64,000 nucleotides of DNA from an uncultured Collinsella sp. (GTDB lineage Bacteria > Actinomycetota > Coriobacteriia > Coriobacteriales > Coriobacteriaceae). Where the stretch lies: the NCBI GenBank assembly GCA_902470805.1, contig CABRHX010000011.1, forward strand, positions 1 through 64,000, given 5' to 3'. Positions within the stretch are counted from its first letter, which is position 1, and every line of letters begins with the position of its first letter. The position numbers and the translations under genes were made by a program. Positions 42,902 to 51,631 of this stretch are shown one piece after another. A model generated the notes under the pieces. That model saw only the letters and a program-made list of their open reading frames with translations. It did no database searches and was not told the DNA's origin.

Positions 42902-44180
42902 CGCCGAGGCCAAGCGCGTCACCTCCATCGCCCGCGCCATCAACTGGAGCTATATGTGGCGCCGTCTGATGAGCTATGTCTGGCTCGATCTGCTGCTGAT
43001 GGTGATTGCGGCGGCGATCCTCGTCTATGGATACAACCAAACGCTACCTGACGGCGCGCTTACCGCAGGATGGATCCCCGGCGCCGCCGTTCACGGCATG
43101 TCGCTGGCGCCTGCGCGCGGCTGGGACCTGACAACGCTCACCTATACCGTCGAGCTTGCGCGTACCACCAAGACCTTCCCCCTCGCGCAGGACCTCGTCG
43201 CGCTATGGCCTCTCTACCTTGTCGTTGTGGGTTGGCAGGTCATCAGCGTGCTCAACATGCTCGGCGGCGCCCGACGCGTACGCCGCACCATGGCACCGCT
43301 CAACGACCTGGCGCTGCGCGTGGACGAGCTCGGCCGCATGCAGCTCTCCGGCGGCAAGATGGAAACACTGGAGCAGGCCATCGAGCGCGCAAGCGTCGAC
43401 TCGCCGAGCGTCACTACCGGCGACGCCGACCTGGCAAGCATCGAGGTTGCACTCAACCGCCTGCTGCGCCAGATGCAAGAGGCCAAGCTGCAGCAGATGC
43501 GCTTTGTCAACGATGCAAGCCACGAGCTACGCACGCCCATCGCGGTGATTCAGGGCTACGTAAACATGCTCGACCGCTGGGGCAAAGACGATCCGGACGT
43601 GCTGGCGGAGTCCATCGCCTCACTCAAAGCCGAAAGCGAGCACATGCAGGAGCTCGTGGAGCAGCTGCTGTTTTTGGCGCGCGGCGATGCCGGGCGCACG
43701 GTCCTGCGGCGTGCGAATACCAACCTGGCCGCACTGGTCGGCGAGGTATGCGAAGAGTCACAGATGATCGATGCCGAGCACACGTATCGGCTGGCTTTTG
43801 ACGCCTTGCTTGCCAGCGACCCGCGCTGCGACGCGCCCGTCGACGTGGCGCTCGTGAAGCAGGCTCTGCGCGTGATCGTGCAAAACGCCGCCAAGTACTC
43901 GGATGCGGGAACGACCGTCACATTTGGCATAACGCCGGATGCGGGCGCGGGCACGATCGACATAAGTGTTGAGGACGAAGGCATCGGCATGAACCAGGAA
44001 TCCGCAGCTCACGCGTTTGAACGGTTCTACCGAGCCGACAACGCACGCGATGCCGGCGCGCAGGGCTCGGGTCTGGGGCTTGCCATTGCCAAGTGGATCG
44101 TCGATAGCCATGGCGGTGTCATTGGCGTGACCTCAGTCGAGGGCGTCGGCAGCCGCTTTACGATTCGCCTGCCACGGTAG
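42885..44180 (+). CDS. Sensor histidine kinase (HAMP-less HisKA type)
   Basis: 431 residues from the ATG at 42885, inside the end of the regulator gene. Two membrane helices (about 33-52 and 107-126) flank a short outside domain of about 55 residues. A HAMP-like linker follows. H-box FVNDASHELRTPIAV has H213; the N box, G1 (DEGIG), F and G2 (GSGLGLAIAK) boxes follow. A bidirectional terminator closes the operon. The signal is unknown. Confidence 0.93.
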   Translation: MSAVRNAEAKRVTSIARAINWSYMWRRLMSYVWLDLLLMVIAAAILVYGYNQTLPDGALTAGWIPGAAVHGMSLAPARGWDLTTLTYTVELARTTKTFPLAQDLVALWPLYLVVVGWQVISVLNMLGGARRVRRTMAPLNDLALRVDELGRMQLSGGKMETLEQAIERASVDSPSVTTGDADLASIEVALNRLLRQMQEAKLQQMRFVNDASHELRTPIAVIQGYVNMLDRWGKDDPDVLAESIASLKAESEHMQELVEQLLFLARGDAGRTVLRRANTNLAALVGEVCEESQMIDAEHTYRLAFDALLASDPRCDAPVDVALVKQALRVIVQNAAKYSDAGTTVTFGITPDAGAGTIDISVEDEGIGMNQESAAHAFERFYRADNARDAGAQGSGLGLAIAKWIVDSHGGVIGVTSVEGVGSRFTIRLPR

Positions 44181-44194
44181 GGGCGTCTCGGCAT

Positions 44195-44231
44195 AAAAAA
44201 GGGATAAGGCCATGCGGCCCTATCCCTTTTT
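44195..44231. terminator. Bidirectional terminator between the kinase and VOC genes
   Basis: AAAAAGGGATA-A-GGCC pairs with GGCC-C-TATCCCTTTTT over ATGC. Confidence 0.92.
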
Positions 44232-44253
44232 GCTAGCTATAGCAGCCTGTGCG

Positions 44254-44628
44254 CTACTCGCGGCACAGGTGCACGGCGAAGCCGGCGAACTCGCGCTTAA
44301 AGTACACGAGCTTGGTGCCGCCGTCGGGCAGCAGCACGCGCGACTCCTCGTTGACCTCGAGCCCGCGCTCGGCAAACCACTTCTCGGCCGCATCGATGTC
44401 GTTGACGGCAAAGCCGATGTGGCCCTTGGTGCCACGACCGTTCTGCTTCATGATCTCGACCAGCGAATCGTTAAAGTACGAAACCGGGGTTTCAATAACG
44501 GGTAGGCCCATCATCGTCGAGAACAGCTCCGCGATCTCCAAGGCATCTGCCGGGTCGGTGGCGTTAATGCCCACATGGGCAACGCGCATGCCAAAGAGCT
44601 CAACCGGATTGGCGTTCTGCTCACTCAT
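44254..44628 (-). CDS. VOC (glyoxalase/bleomycin-resistance fold) family protein
   Basis: 124 residues from ATG 44628. The N-terminal RVAHVGINATDPADALEIAE and the central KGHIGFAVNDIDAAEKWFAE are the paired beta-alpha-beta units of VOC proteins, with His17-type and Glu-type metal positions partly kept. Possible roles include glyoxalase or epimerase; not decidable. It follows a lone PTS IIB by 11 bases and is probably in the same mRNA. Confidence 0.85.
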   Translation of the reverse strand: MSEQNANPVELFGMRVAHVGINATDPADALEIAELFSTMMGLPVIETPVSYFNDSLVEIMKQNGRGTKGHIGFAVNDIDAAEKWFAERGLEVNEESRVLLPDGGTKLVYFKREFAGFAVHLCRE

Positions 44629-44639
44629 ACAGTCAGCGC

Positions 44640-44927
44640 CTACTGAGCCATGACGTCGAGAACGGCCTTCTCGGCAGCGACGCGGTTCATGCCGGTCATG
44701 AAGGGCACGCCGCTCACGTACGGGCAGGTGAGGCCCTCGGGGGCAACGGTGGTGGCGATCAGCAGGTCGGCGCCCTCGTCGCAAGCGTCCTTGGCCTCGG
44801 AGATGGCGCACTGCACGATCTCATACTTGCCGGCATAACCGTTGGCGTCGAGCATGGTGGCGACCTTCTGGGCAACGAGCGTGGAAGTAGCAGCGCCAGC
44901 ACCGCAAGCCAAAACGATCTTCTTCAT
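44640..44927 (-). CDS. PTS IIB component, galactitol/ascorbate-like
   Basis: 95 residues. The phosphocysteine is C8 in LACGAGAATSTL, typical of the GatB/SgaB group. It should receive phosphate from a IIA protein and pass it to a sugar in a IIC; neither partner is encoded here. It is co-oriented with the VOC gene. AGGGAG precedes the ATG region. Confidence 0.87.
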   Translation of the reverse strand: MKKIVLACGAGAATSTLVAQKVATMLDANGYAGKYEIVQCAISEAKDACDEGADLLIATTVAPEGLTCPYVSGVPFMTGMNRVAAEKAVLDVMAQ

Positions 44928-45029
44928 AGGTAATATCTCCCTTCATGGTTTACTTTAGGTAAGTGTACCGCAGCGAGCGATGGCACTCAGCCTCGATGAG
45001 CTTTTATGCTAGTTTGCTTGCGCGCTGCG

Positions 45030-45035
45030 TATAAT
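45030..45035 (+). promoter_or_regulatory. Consensus -10 box upstream of the TPR-like gene
   Basis: A perfect TATAAT stands 56 bp before the ATG at 45091. The -35 at a 17-bp distance (TGCTAG) is poor. Confidence 0.4.
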
Positions 45036-45090
45036 ACATCTAGTACGTGTTGTCATACCGCTTGTTTTACGAGCGACTAAGGACCCTAAT

Positions 45091-45714
45091 ATGCCCGATT
45101 CCCGCACACTCTGGACCGCCGTCGTTATCATCTGCATCGCCGTGTCGGTGTTCTTTAGCGTCAAAAAACGCACCACGTTTAAGCGCCTGCAGCAGCTTAT
45201 GGCTGCCAAGCAGTGGGACGAGTTCGATCGTTTGCTCGACGGCAAACTCACCAGCATGCTGTACCCGCGCTACAACCGCGACTACCTGCGTCTGAACTCC
45301 TATCTGCTGCGCGAGGACCACGAGCGCGCCGATGAGATGTTCGATTTGCTGCTGGGTCTCAACCTCCCCAAGATGCAGCGCGTCGACCTGGTGATCAAAG
45401 CCTTTAACTACTATGTTGGCCAGGAGGACCGCAAAAAGTCCAAGGAGCTGCTGCACGAAATCAAGGGCTTTGAGGGCGGTCAGGCCGAGGCAGTCGCGCG
45501 CGAATGCCAACTGATGTACGACACGATGATCCTCAAGCGCCACAACGACATTCCCGAGCTGGAGCGCATGCTCGAGGACGTCGGCGACGACCCGGTCAAG
45601 CGCTGCCGCTTGGAGTACCTGCTGGCCCTGCAATACCAAAACAAGGGCGACGAGGCAAAGTTCCAGGAGTTCCTGGAGAAGTCGGGCCAACACTCGATGG
45701 CCGTCAACGCGTAA
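45091..45714 (+). CDS. Membrane-anchored TPR-like helical repeat protein
   Basis: 207 residues. One N-terminal membrane helix (about 8-24), then a basic patch and a series of helical hairpins with TPR-like spacing (KQWDEFDRLL, HERADEMFDLLLG, KKSKELLHEIKG, IPELERMLEDVG). It probably serves as a scaffold at the cytoplasmic membrane face. AAGGA lies before the ATG. The tRNA-Leu gene follows at 32 bp. Confidence 0.85.
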   Translation: MPDSRTLWTAVVIICIAVSVFFSVKKRTTFKRLQQLMAAKQWDEFDRLLDGKLTSMLYPRYNRDYLRLNSYLLREDHERADEMFDLLLGLNLPKMQRVDLVIKAFNYYVGQEDRKKSKELLHEIKGFEGGQAEAVARECQLMYDTMILKRHNDIPELERMLEDVGDDPVKRCRLEYLLALQYQNKGDEAKFQEFLEKSGQHSMAVNA

Positions 45715-45745
45715 CGGACGGCTTGTGCTAGACTTCTAGTCTCAC

Positions 45746-45830
45746 GGGGGCGTGGCGGAATTGGCATACGCAGGAGACTTAAAATCTCTCGCCGCAAGGA
45801 TTGTGGGTTCGAGTCCCACCGCCCCTACCA
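45746..45830 (+). tRNA. tRNA-Leu (anticodon UAA)
   Basis: 85 nt with a class II variable arm. The acceptor GGGGGCG pairs with CGCCCCT (one G:U), discriminator A, CCA encoded. The anticodon stem GGAGA / TCTCT encloses loop CTTAAAA with anticodon TAA. The T arm GTGGG-TTCGAGT-CCCAC is perfect. A -10-like TAGACT lies at 45729-45734. Confidence 0.96.
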
Positions 45831-45945
45831 TATGGAGCTTTCGAGCCCGTGTCCCCAAGGGATGCGGGCTCGTTTCTTTTGGATGCCGTCAACCGCAGAA
45901 CAGTTAATTTGGGACGGGGCTTTTGTGACTGCTCATATCAACCCT

Positions 45946-45996
45946 AGGACTGTCCCCCAAGTGCCGGCAGAAAAGGAACGTCCCCAGGTGCCGGCT
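45946..45996. repeat. Intergenic palindrome family B, copy 4
   Basis: GGACTGTCCCCCAAGTGCCG, then GCAGAAAAGGAACGTCCCCA and GGTGCCGGC. It is followed within five bases by a family-A element. The tRNA-to-ppx gap (45831-46066) holds both repeats and no gene. Confidence 0.75.
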
Positions 45997-46000
45997 GTTG

Positions 46001-46068
46001 AGTTGCGGTGGAATAGGGACTGTTTGGTGCCCGAAAGGGCGATTTTAGTCCGTATTTCACCGCAACTT
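46001..46068. repeat. Intergenic palindrome family A, copy 2
   Basis: Left arm AGTTGCGGTGGAATAGGGAC-TG and right arm AGTCCGTATTTCACCGCAAC-TT pair imperfectly around an inner GCCC-GAAA-GGGC hairpin. The last two bases of the element are part of the stop codon of the Ppx/GppA gene. Confidence 0.8.
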
Positions 46069-47071
46069 ATTGGAGGGTGCTGAGGCTGGGGGTCCAGGCG
46101 ATGGTGGGAGTCGCGCCGTCGAGAGTCTCGTTGATGGTGGCGGCCATACCGGCGAGGAGGCTGTTCTCACTTACGGTGAGCGTGTCGTAGCCGCCGGCTC
46201 GCATGAGCTCGCGAATCACCACGGCGCCAGCGAGAATCACGCCTGCACGCTTGGACTGCACGCCCGGTAGCGCGGCGATACCCTCCACATCCAGCGTAGA
46301 CATACGATCGATGGCGGCCGAGATCTGCTCCATCGTAAGCTCGCGCAGGTGCACAAAGTTCGAGTCGTACGGCTCCAGTTCGTGGACCAGCGCCACGAGC
46401 GTGGTGACGGTACCGCCCACCGCAACGAGGCGCTCGGCACGCTCAAAGTCGCTGGGCAGGCCCTCAAAATAGGCGGAGAACTGCTCGCCTGCCCACGCGG
46501 CGGCAGCCGCAAGCTCGTTCGCCGACGGCGGCAGTGCAGAGAAAAACCGCTCCGTCACACGACGGCAACCAATGTCCAGCGAACGCGTTCCCTCCAGCGC
46601 GAAGACCCCGCGCTCCGGCGCGTATACGCCCGTAGCGAGCTCCGTGGAGCCGCCGCCCGAATCGGCAACAATGATGCGCTCGCCGGCAAAGTCGTGCGCC
46701 ACGCCAAAAAACGTCAGGCGCGCCTCGACCTCGCCCGGAATCACCTGCGGCTCAAGCCCCAGCTCGTGCAGGCCGTCCAGCAGCAGGGCGGCGTTGGACG
46801 CATCGCGCGCGGCGCTCGTGCACGTGGTGCAGATGCACGCGGCGCCAAAGGCACGTGCCTCGTCCACAAACATGCGGCACGCAGCGAGTACACGCTCGAC
46901 AGCCGCCTCGCAAAAGCGACCCGTCGCGTCCACGCCCTCGCCCAGGTCGGTAATCTCGGTATGCTTGGACGATTCCACAATCGCCCCGGCCTCGACCTGC
47001 GCCAACACCAGTCGCGACGACACCGTTCCCAGGTCGATCGCGGCCACCTTATAGCGTTTGCAATTTGTCAT
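46067..47071 (-). CDS. Ppx/GppA family phosphatase
   Basis: 334 residues, the short form of the exopolyphosphatase/pppGpp phosphatase family. Actin-like fold: AAIDLGTVSSRLVLA (phosphate 1), VADSGGGSTEL (phosphate 2) and VAVGGTVTTLVAL are all present. It cleaves polyphosphate or pppGpp; sequence alone does not separate the two. Its TAA stop is shared with the family-A palindrome. GGAGG lies before the ATG. It is co-oriented with and 20 bp downstream of the FtsB-like gene. Confidence 0.9.
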   Translation of the reverse strand: MTNCKRYKVAAIDLGTVSSRLVLAQVEAGAIVESSKHTEITDLGEGVDATGRFCEAAVERVLAACRMFVDEARAFGAACICTTCTSAARDASNAALLLDGLHELGLEPQVIPGEVEARLTFFGVAHDFAGERIIVADSGGGSTELATGVYAPERGVFALEGTRSLDIGCRRVTERFFSALPPSANELAAAAAWAGEQFSAYFEGLPSDFERAERLVAVGGTVTTLVALVHELEPYDSNFVHLRELTMEQISAAIDRMSTLDVEGIAALPGVQSKRAGVILAGAVVIRELMRAGGYDTLTVSENSLLAGMAATINETLDGATPTIAWTPSLSTLQ

Positions 47072-47091
47072 TGCGGGCTCCCCTCCGGGCG

Positions 47092-47853
47092 CTATTTGCC
47101 GTTGGACACGACCGTCTGGCCCTCGACGCCGTTAAACCCAAACAGCATGTCGAGCGCTTGGATGTACCACGGCGCGTCCTTACCGACTTCTTCGATTTCC
47201 TTGGCAACTTCGCTGGCCTTCTTGGCGTTCGACGACTTCTGGCTCGACGAGGCATCCGAATCGCCGTCCAGGCCCTGCACTTCAATCCTCTTCTCGCCGG
47301 GCATCACCAAGCCCAGGTCCTCGGATGCCGCATCCTTGATACCCTCCTCCGAGAGCAGCTTGTCGACACTTTTTTGCAGCCCATCATTGTATTGCTGGCG
47401 AATCTCGACCTGCTTGGCCAAGATATCGCTCGAACGCTTTGCCACGTACAGGTCGCGCACGGGGAAATACAGGCTCACGAGCACCAGGGCAACGACGATG
47501 CCGATGAATAGCCCTCGCTGAGGACCGTGGGTAAAGTCGTAGATCGCCTTGACTACCGCGTTGTCGTTGGCGTAGTGCATAAAGTCCGAGCCCGAAAAAC
47601 GGTTCGAGGGCCTGCTCGACCTATCGTGCGTTTGAGCCGACGAGCGCTGAGCATGCGACGAACGTGCCGGGCGCACCGGTCCATCTGACGAAGTATTCAC
47701 TTGAGCATTGGGGCGCGAGGTACTTGTCGGGCGCTGCATGGAGCGGTCGGCGCCGGCGTAGGCGGACCCACCGAGCCGCACCGTGCGCGCACGGCGAGGC
47801 GACGGCTCACGCGAACCGGCGGAATAGTACCTGTTGTCGTAAATCTGATCCAT
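47092..47853 (-). CDS. FtsB/DivIC family septum formation initiator with long disordered N-terminus
   Basis: 253 residues from ATG 47853. Residues 1-115 are Arg/Ser-rich and disordered, then one membrane helix (about 122-142) and a coiled coil (about 150-185, KRSSDILAKQVEIRQQYNDG), the core of FtsB/DivIC proteins that hold the divisome together. A Ser/Lys-rich segment and a short conserved end (PWYIQALDMLFGF) follow. The eno-ftsB-ppx order is typical of actinobacteria, which supports the call. Confidence 0.85.
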   Translation of the reverse strand: MDQIYDNRYYSAGSREPSPRRARTVRLGGSAYAGADRSMQRPTSTSRPNAQVNTSSDGPVRPARSSHAQRSSAQTHDRSSRPSNRFSGSDFMHYANDNAVVKAIYDFTHGPQRGLFIGIVVALVLVSLYFPVRDLYVAKRSSDILAKQVEIRQQYNDGLQKSVDKLLSEEGIKDAASEDLGLVMPGEKRIEVQGLDGDSDASSSQKSSNAKKASEVAKEIEEVGKDAPWYIQALDMLFGFNGVEGQTVVSNGK

Positions 47854-47944
47854 GTGCGCCTTGTGCAGTTGAGGTTTGTTTGCGCTAAGTATTCTAGTTA
47901 TAGCACGAGCGCGCGCACCGCCTTCGCCAGCCTTTGCTCGACAT

Positions 47945-47976
47945 AAAAAAGGCGCTGAGCCATACGGCCCAGCGCC
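47945..47976 (-). terminator. Terminator of eno
   Basis: GGCGCTG / CAGCGCC stem with inner GCC..GGC pairs and six T on the minus strand. Confidence 0.88.
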
Positions 47977-48047
47977 CACAGCGCTTTGCGGCATCCAGCC
48001 AAGGCGAGGCGAACCCGAGTCAGCTCCGTCCCCGCACACGCCGCTGC

Positions 48048-49337
48048 CTAGCGAATGTTGTAGAACGCTGCCTTGCCGGCATAGCTCGCGCTGCCCTCAA
48101 GCTCGTCCTCGATACGGATGAGCTGGTTGTACTTGGCGATACGGTCGCTGCGGCACGGGGCGCCCGACTTGATCTGGCCGGCGTTGACGCCCACGACCAG
48201 GTCGGCGATCGTGGAGTCCTCGGTCTCGCCGGAGCGGTGGCTCACGATGCAGGCATAACCGGCCTCCTTGGCGGTCTCGATGGCCTCGAGCGACTCGGTG
48301 AGCGTACCGATCTGGTTGACCTTGACCAAGATCGCGTTGGCGGCACCCAACTCGATGCCCTTCTTGAGGCGCTCGGTGTTGGTGACGAACAGGTCGTCGC
48401 CCACCAGCTGCACCTTGTTGCCAATGCGGCGGGTAAGCTCGACCCAGCCGTCCCAGTCTTCCTCGGCCATGCCGTCCTCGATGGAAATGATGGGATAGGT
48501 GTCGACGAGCTTCTCCCAGTAATCGACCATCTGGGCGCTCGTGTACTCAACACCCTCGCCCTTGAGCTCGTACATGCCGGTCTCGGCGTTGTAGAACTCG
48601 GTCGAGGCCGGATCCATGGCGTACATGAAGTCGACGCCGGGCTTAAAACCGGCCTTCTCCACGGCCTTGGTGATGTACTCGAACGGCTCGGCATTGGTCT
48701 TAAGGTTGGGGGCAAAGCCGCCCTCGTCGCCCACGCCGCCGCCCAGGCCGGCCTCGTGCAGCACGCCCTTGAGGGTGTGGTAGACCTCGGCGCACCAACG
48801 CAGGCCCTCGGCAAAGCTCGGGGCGCCCACCGGCATGATCATGAACTCCTGGAAGTCAACGTTATTGTCGGCATGCACGCCGCCGTTGAGAATGTTCATC
48901 ATGGGCGTGGGCAGCAGGTGAGCGTTGACGCCGCCCAGGTACTGGTACAGCGACAGGCCCGCCGACTCGGCAGCGGCGCGGGCAACGGCCAGCGACACGC
49001 CCAGGATGGCGTTGGCACCGAGCTTGGTCTTGTTGGGGGTACCGTCCGCGGCAATCAGCGCGGCATCGACGGCGCGCTGGTCGAAGGCATCGAGGCCCAC
49101 GACGGCGTTAGCGCACTCGTTGTTGACATGCTCGACGGCCTGCGAAACGCCCTTGCCCAGGTAGCGGCCCTTGTCGCCATCGCGCAGCTCGCAGGCTTCA
49201 AAGGCGCCGGTCGAAGCACCCGAAGGCACCATTGCGCGGCCAAAGCTGCCGTCCTCGAGCACGACCTCGACCTCGACGGTGGGATTGCCGCGGCTGTCGA
49301 GCACCTCGCGACCGTAAACGTCCAAAATATCGCTCAT
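48048..49337 (-). CDS. eno: Enolase
   Basis: 429 residues, standard length. It interconverts 2-phosphoglycerate and phosphoenolpyruvate. GASTGAFEACELRDGD at the N-terminal loop, SIEDGMAEEDWDGW (Mg ligands), LVGDDLFVTN, LVKVNQIGTL (catalytic Lys) and SHRSGETED are all intact. GAGGGAG precedes the ATG. The upstream gap has two copies of TAAGTTAGCC (49411 and 49445), which may be regulatory. Confidence 0.97.
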   Translation of the reverse strand: MSDILDVYGREVLDSRGNPTVEVEVVLEDGSFGRAMVPSGASTGAFEACELRDGDKGRYLGKGVSQAVEHVNNECANAVVGLDAFDQRAVDAALIAADGTPNKTKLGANAILGVSLAVARAAAESAGLSLYQYLGGVNAHLLPTPMMNILNGGVHADNNVDFQEFMIMPVGAPSFAEGLRWCAEVYHTLKGVLHEAGLGGGVGDEGGFAPNLKTNAEPFEYITKAVEKAGFKPGVDFMYAMDPASTEFYNAETGMYELKGEGVEYTSAQMVDYWEKLVDTYPIISIEDGMAEEDWDGWVELTRRIGNKVQLVGDDLFVTNTERLKKGIELGAANAILVKVNQIGTLTESLEAIETAKEAGYACIVSHRSGETEDSTIADLVVGVNAGQIKSGAPCRSDRIAKYNQLIRIEDELEGSASYAGKAAFYNIR

Positions 49338-49526
49338 GTTGTCTCCCTCTCACTTGGAAACGTAGTTGATGCAAGCGACTGGCCGAATGTGCACCATCGG
49401 TGCGCCTCCGTAAGTTAGCCATGTCGCACTTTTTGCATTATGCCCTAAGTTAGCCGAGGGATACACTTGATTTTCGAAAAATTTAACGGGAACGATGAGG
49501 CATGTCAGCCCGTCATTCCCGCAGTC

Positions 49527-50387
49527 TTACTCCTCCGCCTTTGCGGCGTCCCACAGGTCGTTGAGGCCGTGGGTCGAAAGCTCGGCAAGATCAACATGGG
49601 CATCGGCCGCCATCTGCTCCATCGCGGCCCAGCGACGGCGGAACTTTGCCGTGCTGGCACGAAGGGCGCTCTCGGCGTCAATGCCCTCCTTGCGCGCAAC
49701 GTTGACCAGGGCAAAGAGCAGGTCGCCAAACTCCATCTCGCGCTCGGGCGAGCCAGGGGCCTCGGCCTCAAACTCGGCACGTTCCTCGGCGACCTCGTCC
49801 CACACATCCTGGACCGTCTCCCACTCAAAGCCCACGGCAGCCGCCTTGCGCGACACCTTCTGAGCCTGCATCAGCGCCGGTAGATGCGTGGGCACGCCGT
49901 CGAGCAGGCCCTCGGGCGCAGCCTCGCCTGCCGCCACGGCCTTGTCCTTGGCAGCCCTCTCGGCAAGCTTAACCTCGTCCCAAATCTTGAGTACCTCGTC
50001 GGAGCTGTCGGCATCCGCATCGCCAAACACGTGCGGATGACGGCGGATGAGCTTGGCGTCAATATCGCGCGCCACGTCGGCAAGCGTAAACTCGCCGGCA
50101 TCCGCTGCAATCTGCGCATGCAGCACTACCTGCATGAGCACATCGCCCAGCTCCTCGCGCAGATGCGTGGCATCATCGGCCTCGATGCAATCGAGCGCCT
50201 CGTAGGCCTCCTCGATCATGTTCTTGCCAATGCTTCGGTGCGTCTGCTCGCGGTCCCACGGGCAGCCGTCGGGCTGACGCAGGCGCCAGATGGTCTGCAC
50301 CAGATGCTGCAGCTCGGCCGACGCGTCTACCAGCGTGGACAGATCGCGCGAACCCTCGGCATTTTGCTGAGCCATATGCTGCGCCAT
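49527..50387 (-). CDS. mazG: MazG family nucleoside triphosphate pyrophosphohydrolase
   Basis: 286 residues from ATG 50387 (GGAGGAG upstream, which lies in the end of yfcE); the frame opens at 50495. Two MazG domains: the first has CPWDREQTH and EEAYEALDCIE...LREELGDVLMQVV, the second EERAEFEAE...REMEFGDLLFALV. It hydrolyses NTPs, removing damaged ones or lowering ppGpp in stress. Three bases after the yfcE stop. Confidence 0.94.
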   Translation of the reverse strand: MAQHMAQQNAEGSRDLSTLVDASAELQHLVQTIWRLRQPDGCPWDREQTHRSIGKNMIEEAYEALDCIEADDATHLREELGDVLMQVVLHAQIAADAGEFTLADVARDIDAKLIRRHPHVFGDADADSSDEVLKIWDEVKLAERAAKDKAVAAGEAAPEGLLDGVPTHLPALMQAQKVSRKAAAVGFEWETVQDVWDEVAEERAEFEAEAPGSPEREMEFGDLLFALVNVARKEGIDAESALRASTAKFRRRWAAMEQMAADAHVDLAELSTHGLNDLWDAAKAEE

Positions 50388-50389
50388 GG

Positions 50390-50938
50390 TTAGTCCTCCT
50401 CCATGATCACGTGACGGAACGCACCGCCCTCGTAGATGCCGTAGCTGTGCGAGCCGTCCTTGGGGATGCTCACGCTGCCGGGGTTGAAGAGCCACAGGCC
50501 CGGGTGCGCGGCGCTCTCCTCGTTGACCTTGATGTGCGTATGGCCGTAGACGAGCGCGGAGCCCTCGGGCAGCGCGGGCGCGTGGTCGACGCTGTTGTGC
50601 ATGCCGGCGCCAAAGACATGGCCGTGCGTCAGGAACAGCTCGCGGCCGGTCTCGTCGAACAGCGTGGCGTAGTCGGCCATGACGGGGAAGTCGAGCACCA
50701 TCTGGTCGACCTCGGCGTCACAGTTGCCGCGCACCGCGATGATGCGGTCGGCCAGGGCGTTGAGCAGCGGGATTACGCGCTTGGGGGCGTAGTCGCGCGG
50801 CAGGTCGTTGCGCGGGCCGTGGTAGAGCAGGTCGCCCAGCAGCACAATGCGGTCGGGCCGCTCGGACTCGATGGCGGCGCAGAGGCGCTCGGTCCAATAT
50901 GCCGAACCGTGGATGTCGGAGGCGATGAGGTATTTCAT
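50390..50938 (-). CDS. yfcE: YfcE family phosphodiesterase
   Basis: 182 residues, a compact metallophosphoesterase. SDIHG, LGDLLYHG, RGNCD, THGH and YGHTH are the dimetal motifs in order, and NPGSVSIPKDG is typical of YfcE. It cleaves phosphodiesters in vitro; the natural substrate is unknown. It leads a two-gene unit with mazG. AAAGGA precedes the ATG. Confidence 0.94.
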   Translation of the reverse strand: MKYLIASDIHGSAYWTERLCAAIESERPDRIVLLGDLLYHGPRNDLPRDYAPKRVIPLLNALADRIIAVRGNCDAEVDQMVLDFPVMADYATLFDETGRELFLTHGHVFGAGMHNSVDHAPALPEGSALVYGHTHIKVNEESAAHPGLWLFNPGSVSIPKDGSHSYGIYEGGAFRHVIMEED

Positions 50939-50998
50939 GGGAAGATCCTTTCGAATGGGGTTGATATGGCTGGGCGCAGGATGTCGCCACCAGCCGCG

Positions 50999-51484
50999 TT
51001 ATTCAAATCGCGATGCCGCGGTTTGTGCCGTCTGCATCACACGCTGGAGCGGCACGTTATGCTCGCGAGCGAGACGGGCGCAGTCCTCGTACTCGGGCGC
51101 TGCACGCTCGCTGCCATCGGGCAGGGTTGCCACCTTGACGGGCACCTCGCCCCATGGCGTCGTTACGCGCTCAAAGCGGCGTGGCAGGCAAACGCGCTCC
51201 ATGACCTGGCGACGAATGCCGTTGGTCGTGGTTTCCAAAAAGATAATCGTCTGCAGGCGCTCGATATCCTCGTGGACACAGATTACCTGTAGCTGCCAGC
51301 TGGGGCGGCCTTTCTTGCAATAGAGGGGCAGCCAATGCACCTCGCGAGCACCCGCCTCGCGCAGGCGGTCGGCGGCATAGGCGAGCACCTCGGGCGACGC
51401 GTCGTCGATATCGCATTCCAGCTTGACGATAGTCTCGGGCGCATCGGTCTCGCGAGACAGCGGAGATGTACTTCCACGTTGCAT
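50999..51484 (-). CDS. Stand-alone C-terminal domain of nickel-insertion protein LarC (LarC2)
   Basis: 161 residues from ATG 51484 (AAAGGA ten bases upstream). LECDIDDASPEVLAYAADRL and YCKKGRPSWQLQVIC...TTTNGIRRQVMERVCLPR match the LarC2 domain, which in lactate-racemase maturation adds Ni to the pincer cofactor. The N-terminal LarC1 domain is not present upstream or in other frames nearby. It may work with a LarC1 encoded elsewhere or have another metal-related role. The next gene downstream is yfcE. Confidence 0.82.
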   Translation of the reverse strand: MQRGSTSPLSRETDAPETIVKLECDIDDASPEVLAYAADRLREAGAREVHWLPLYCKKGRPSWQLQVICVHEDIERLQTIIFLETTTNGIRRQVMERVCLPRRFERVTTPWGEVPVKVATLPDGSERAAPEYEDCARLAREHNVPLQRVMQTAQTAASRFE

Positions 51485-51631
51485 ACGGTCCGGATCCTTT
51501 CCGCACGGGCTCGTTTTGTTCACCCAAACGCTAGCACATCGCAGGCGGCGCAGGGGCGGCGTCATGGGATAGGTGCGACTTTTGCTGGGCGCAAGTGCCG
51601 GCGCGCTCCAACGCCGGCCCGCTCCACTCAA

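Noticed and set aside
47934..49418. 494-codon open frame opposite eno
   Set aside because: Shadow of enolase, with no recognisable domain or ribosome-binding site.
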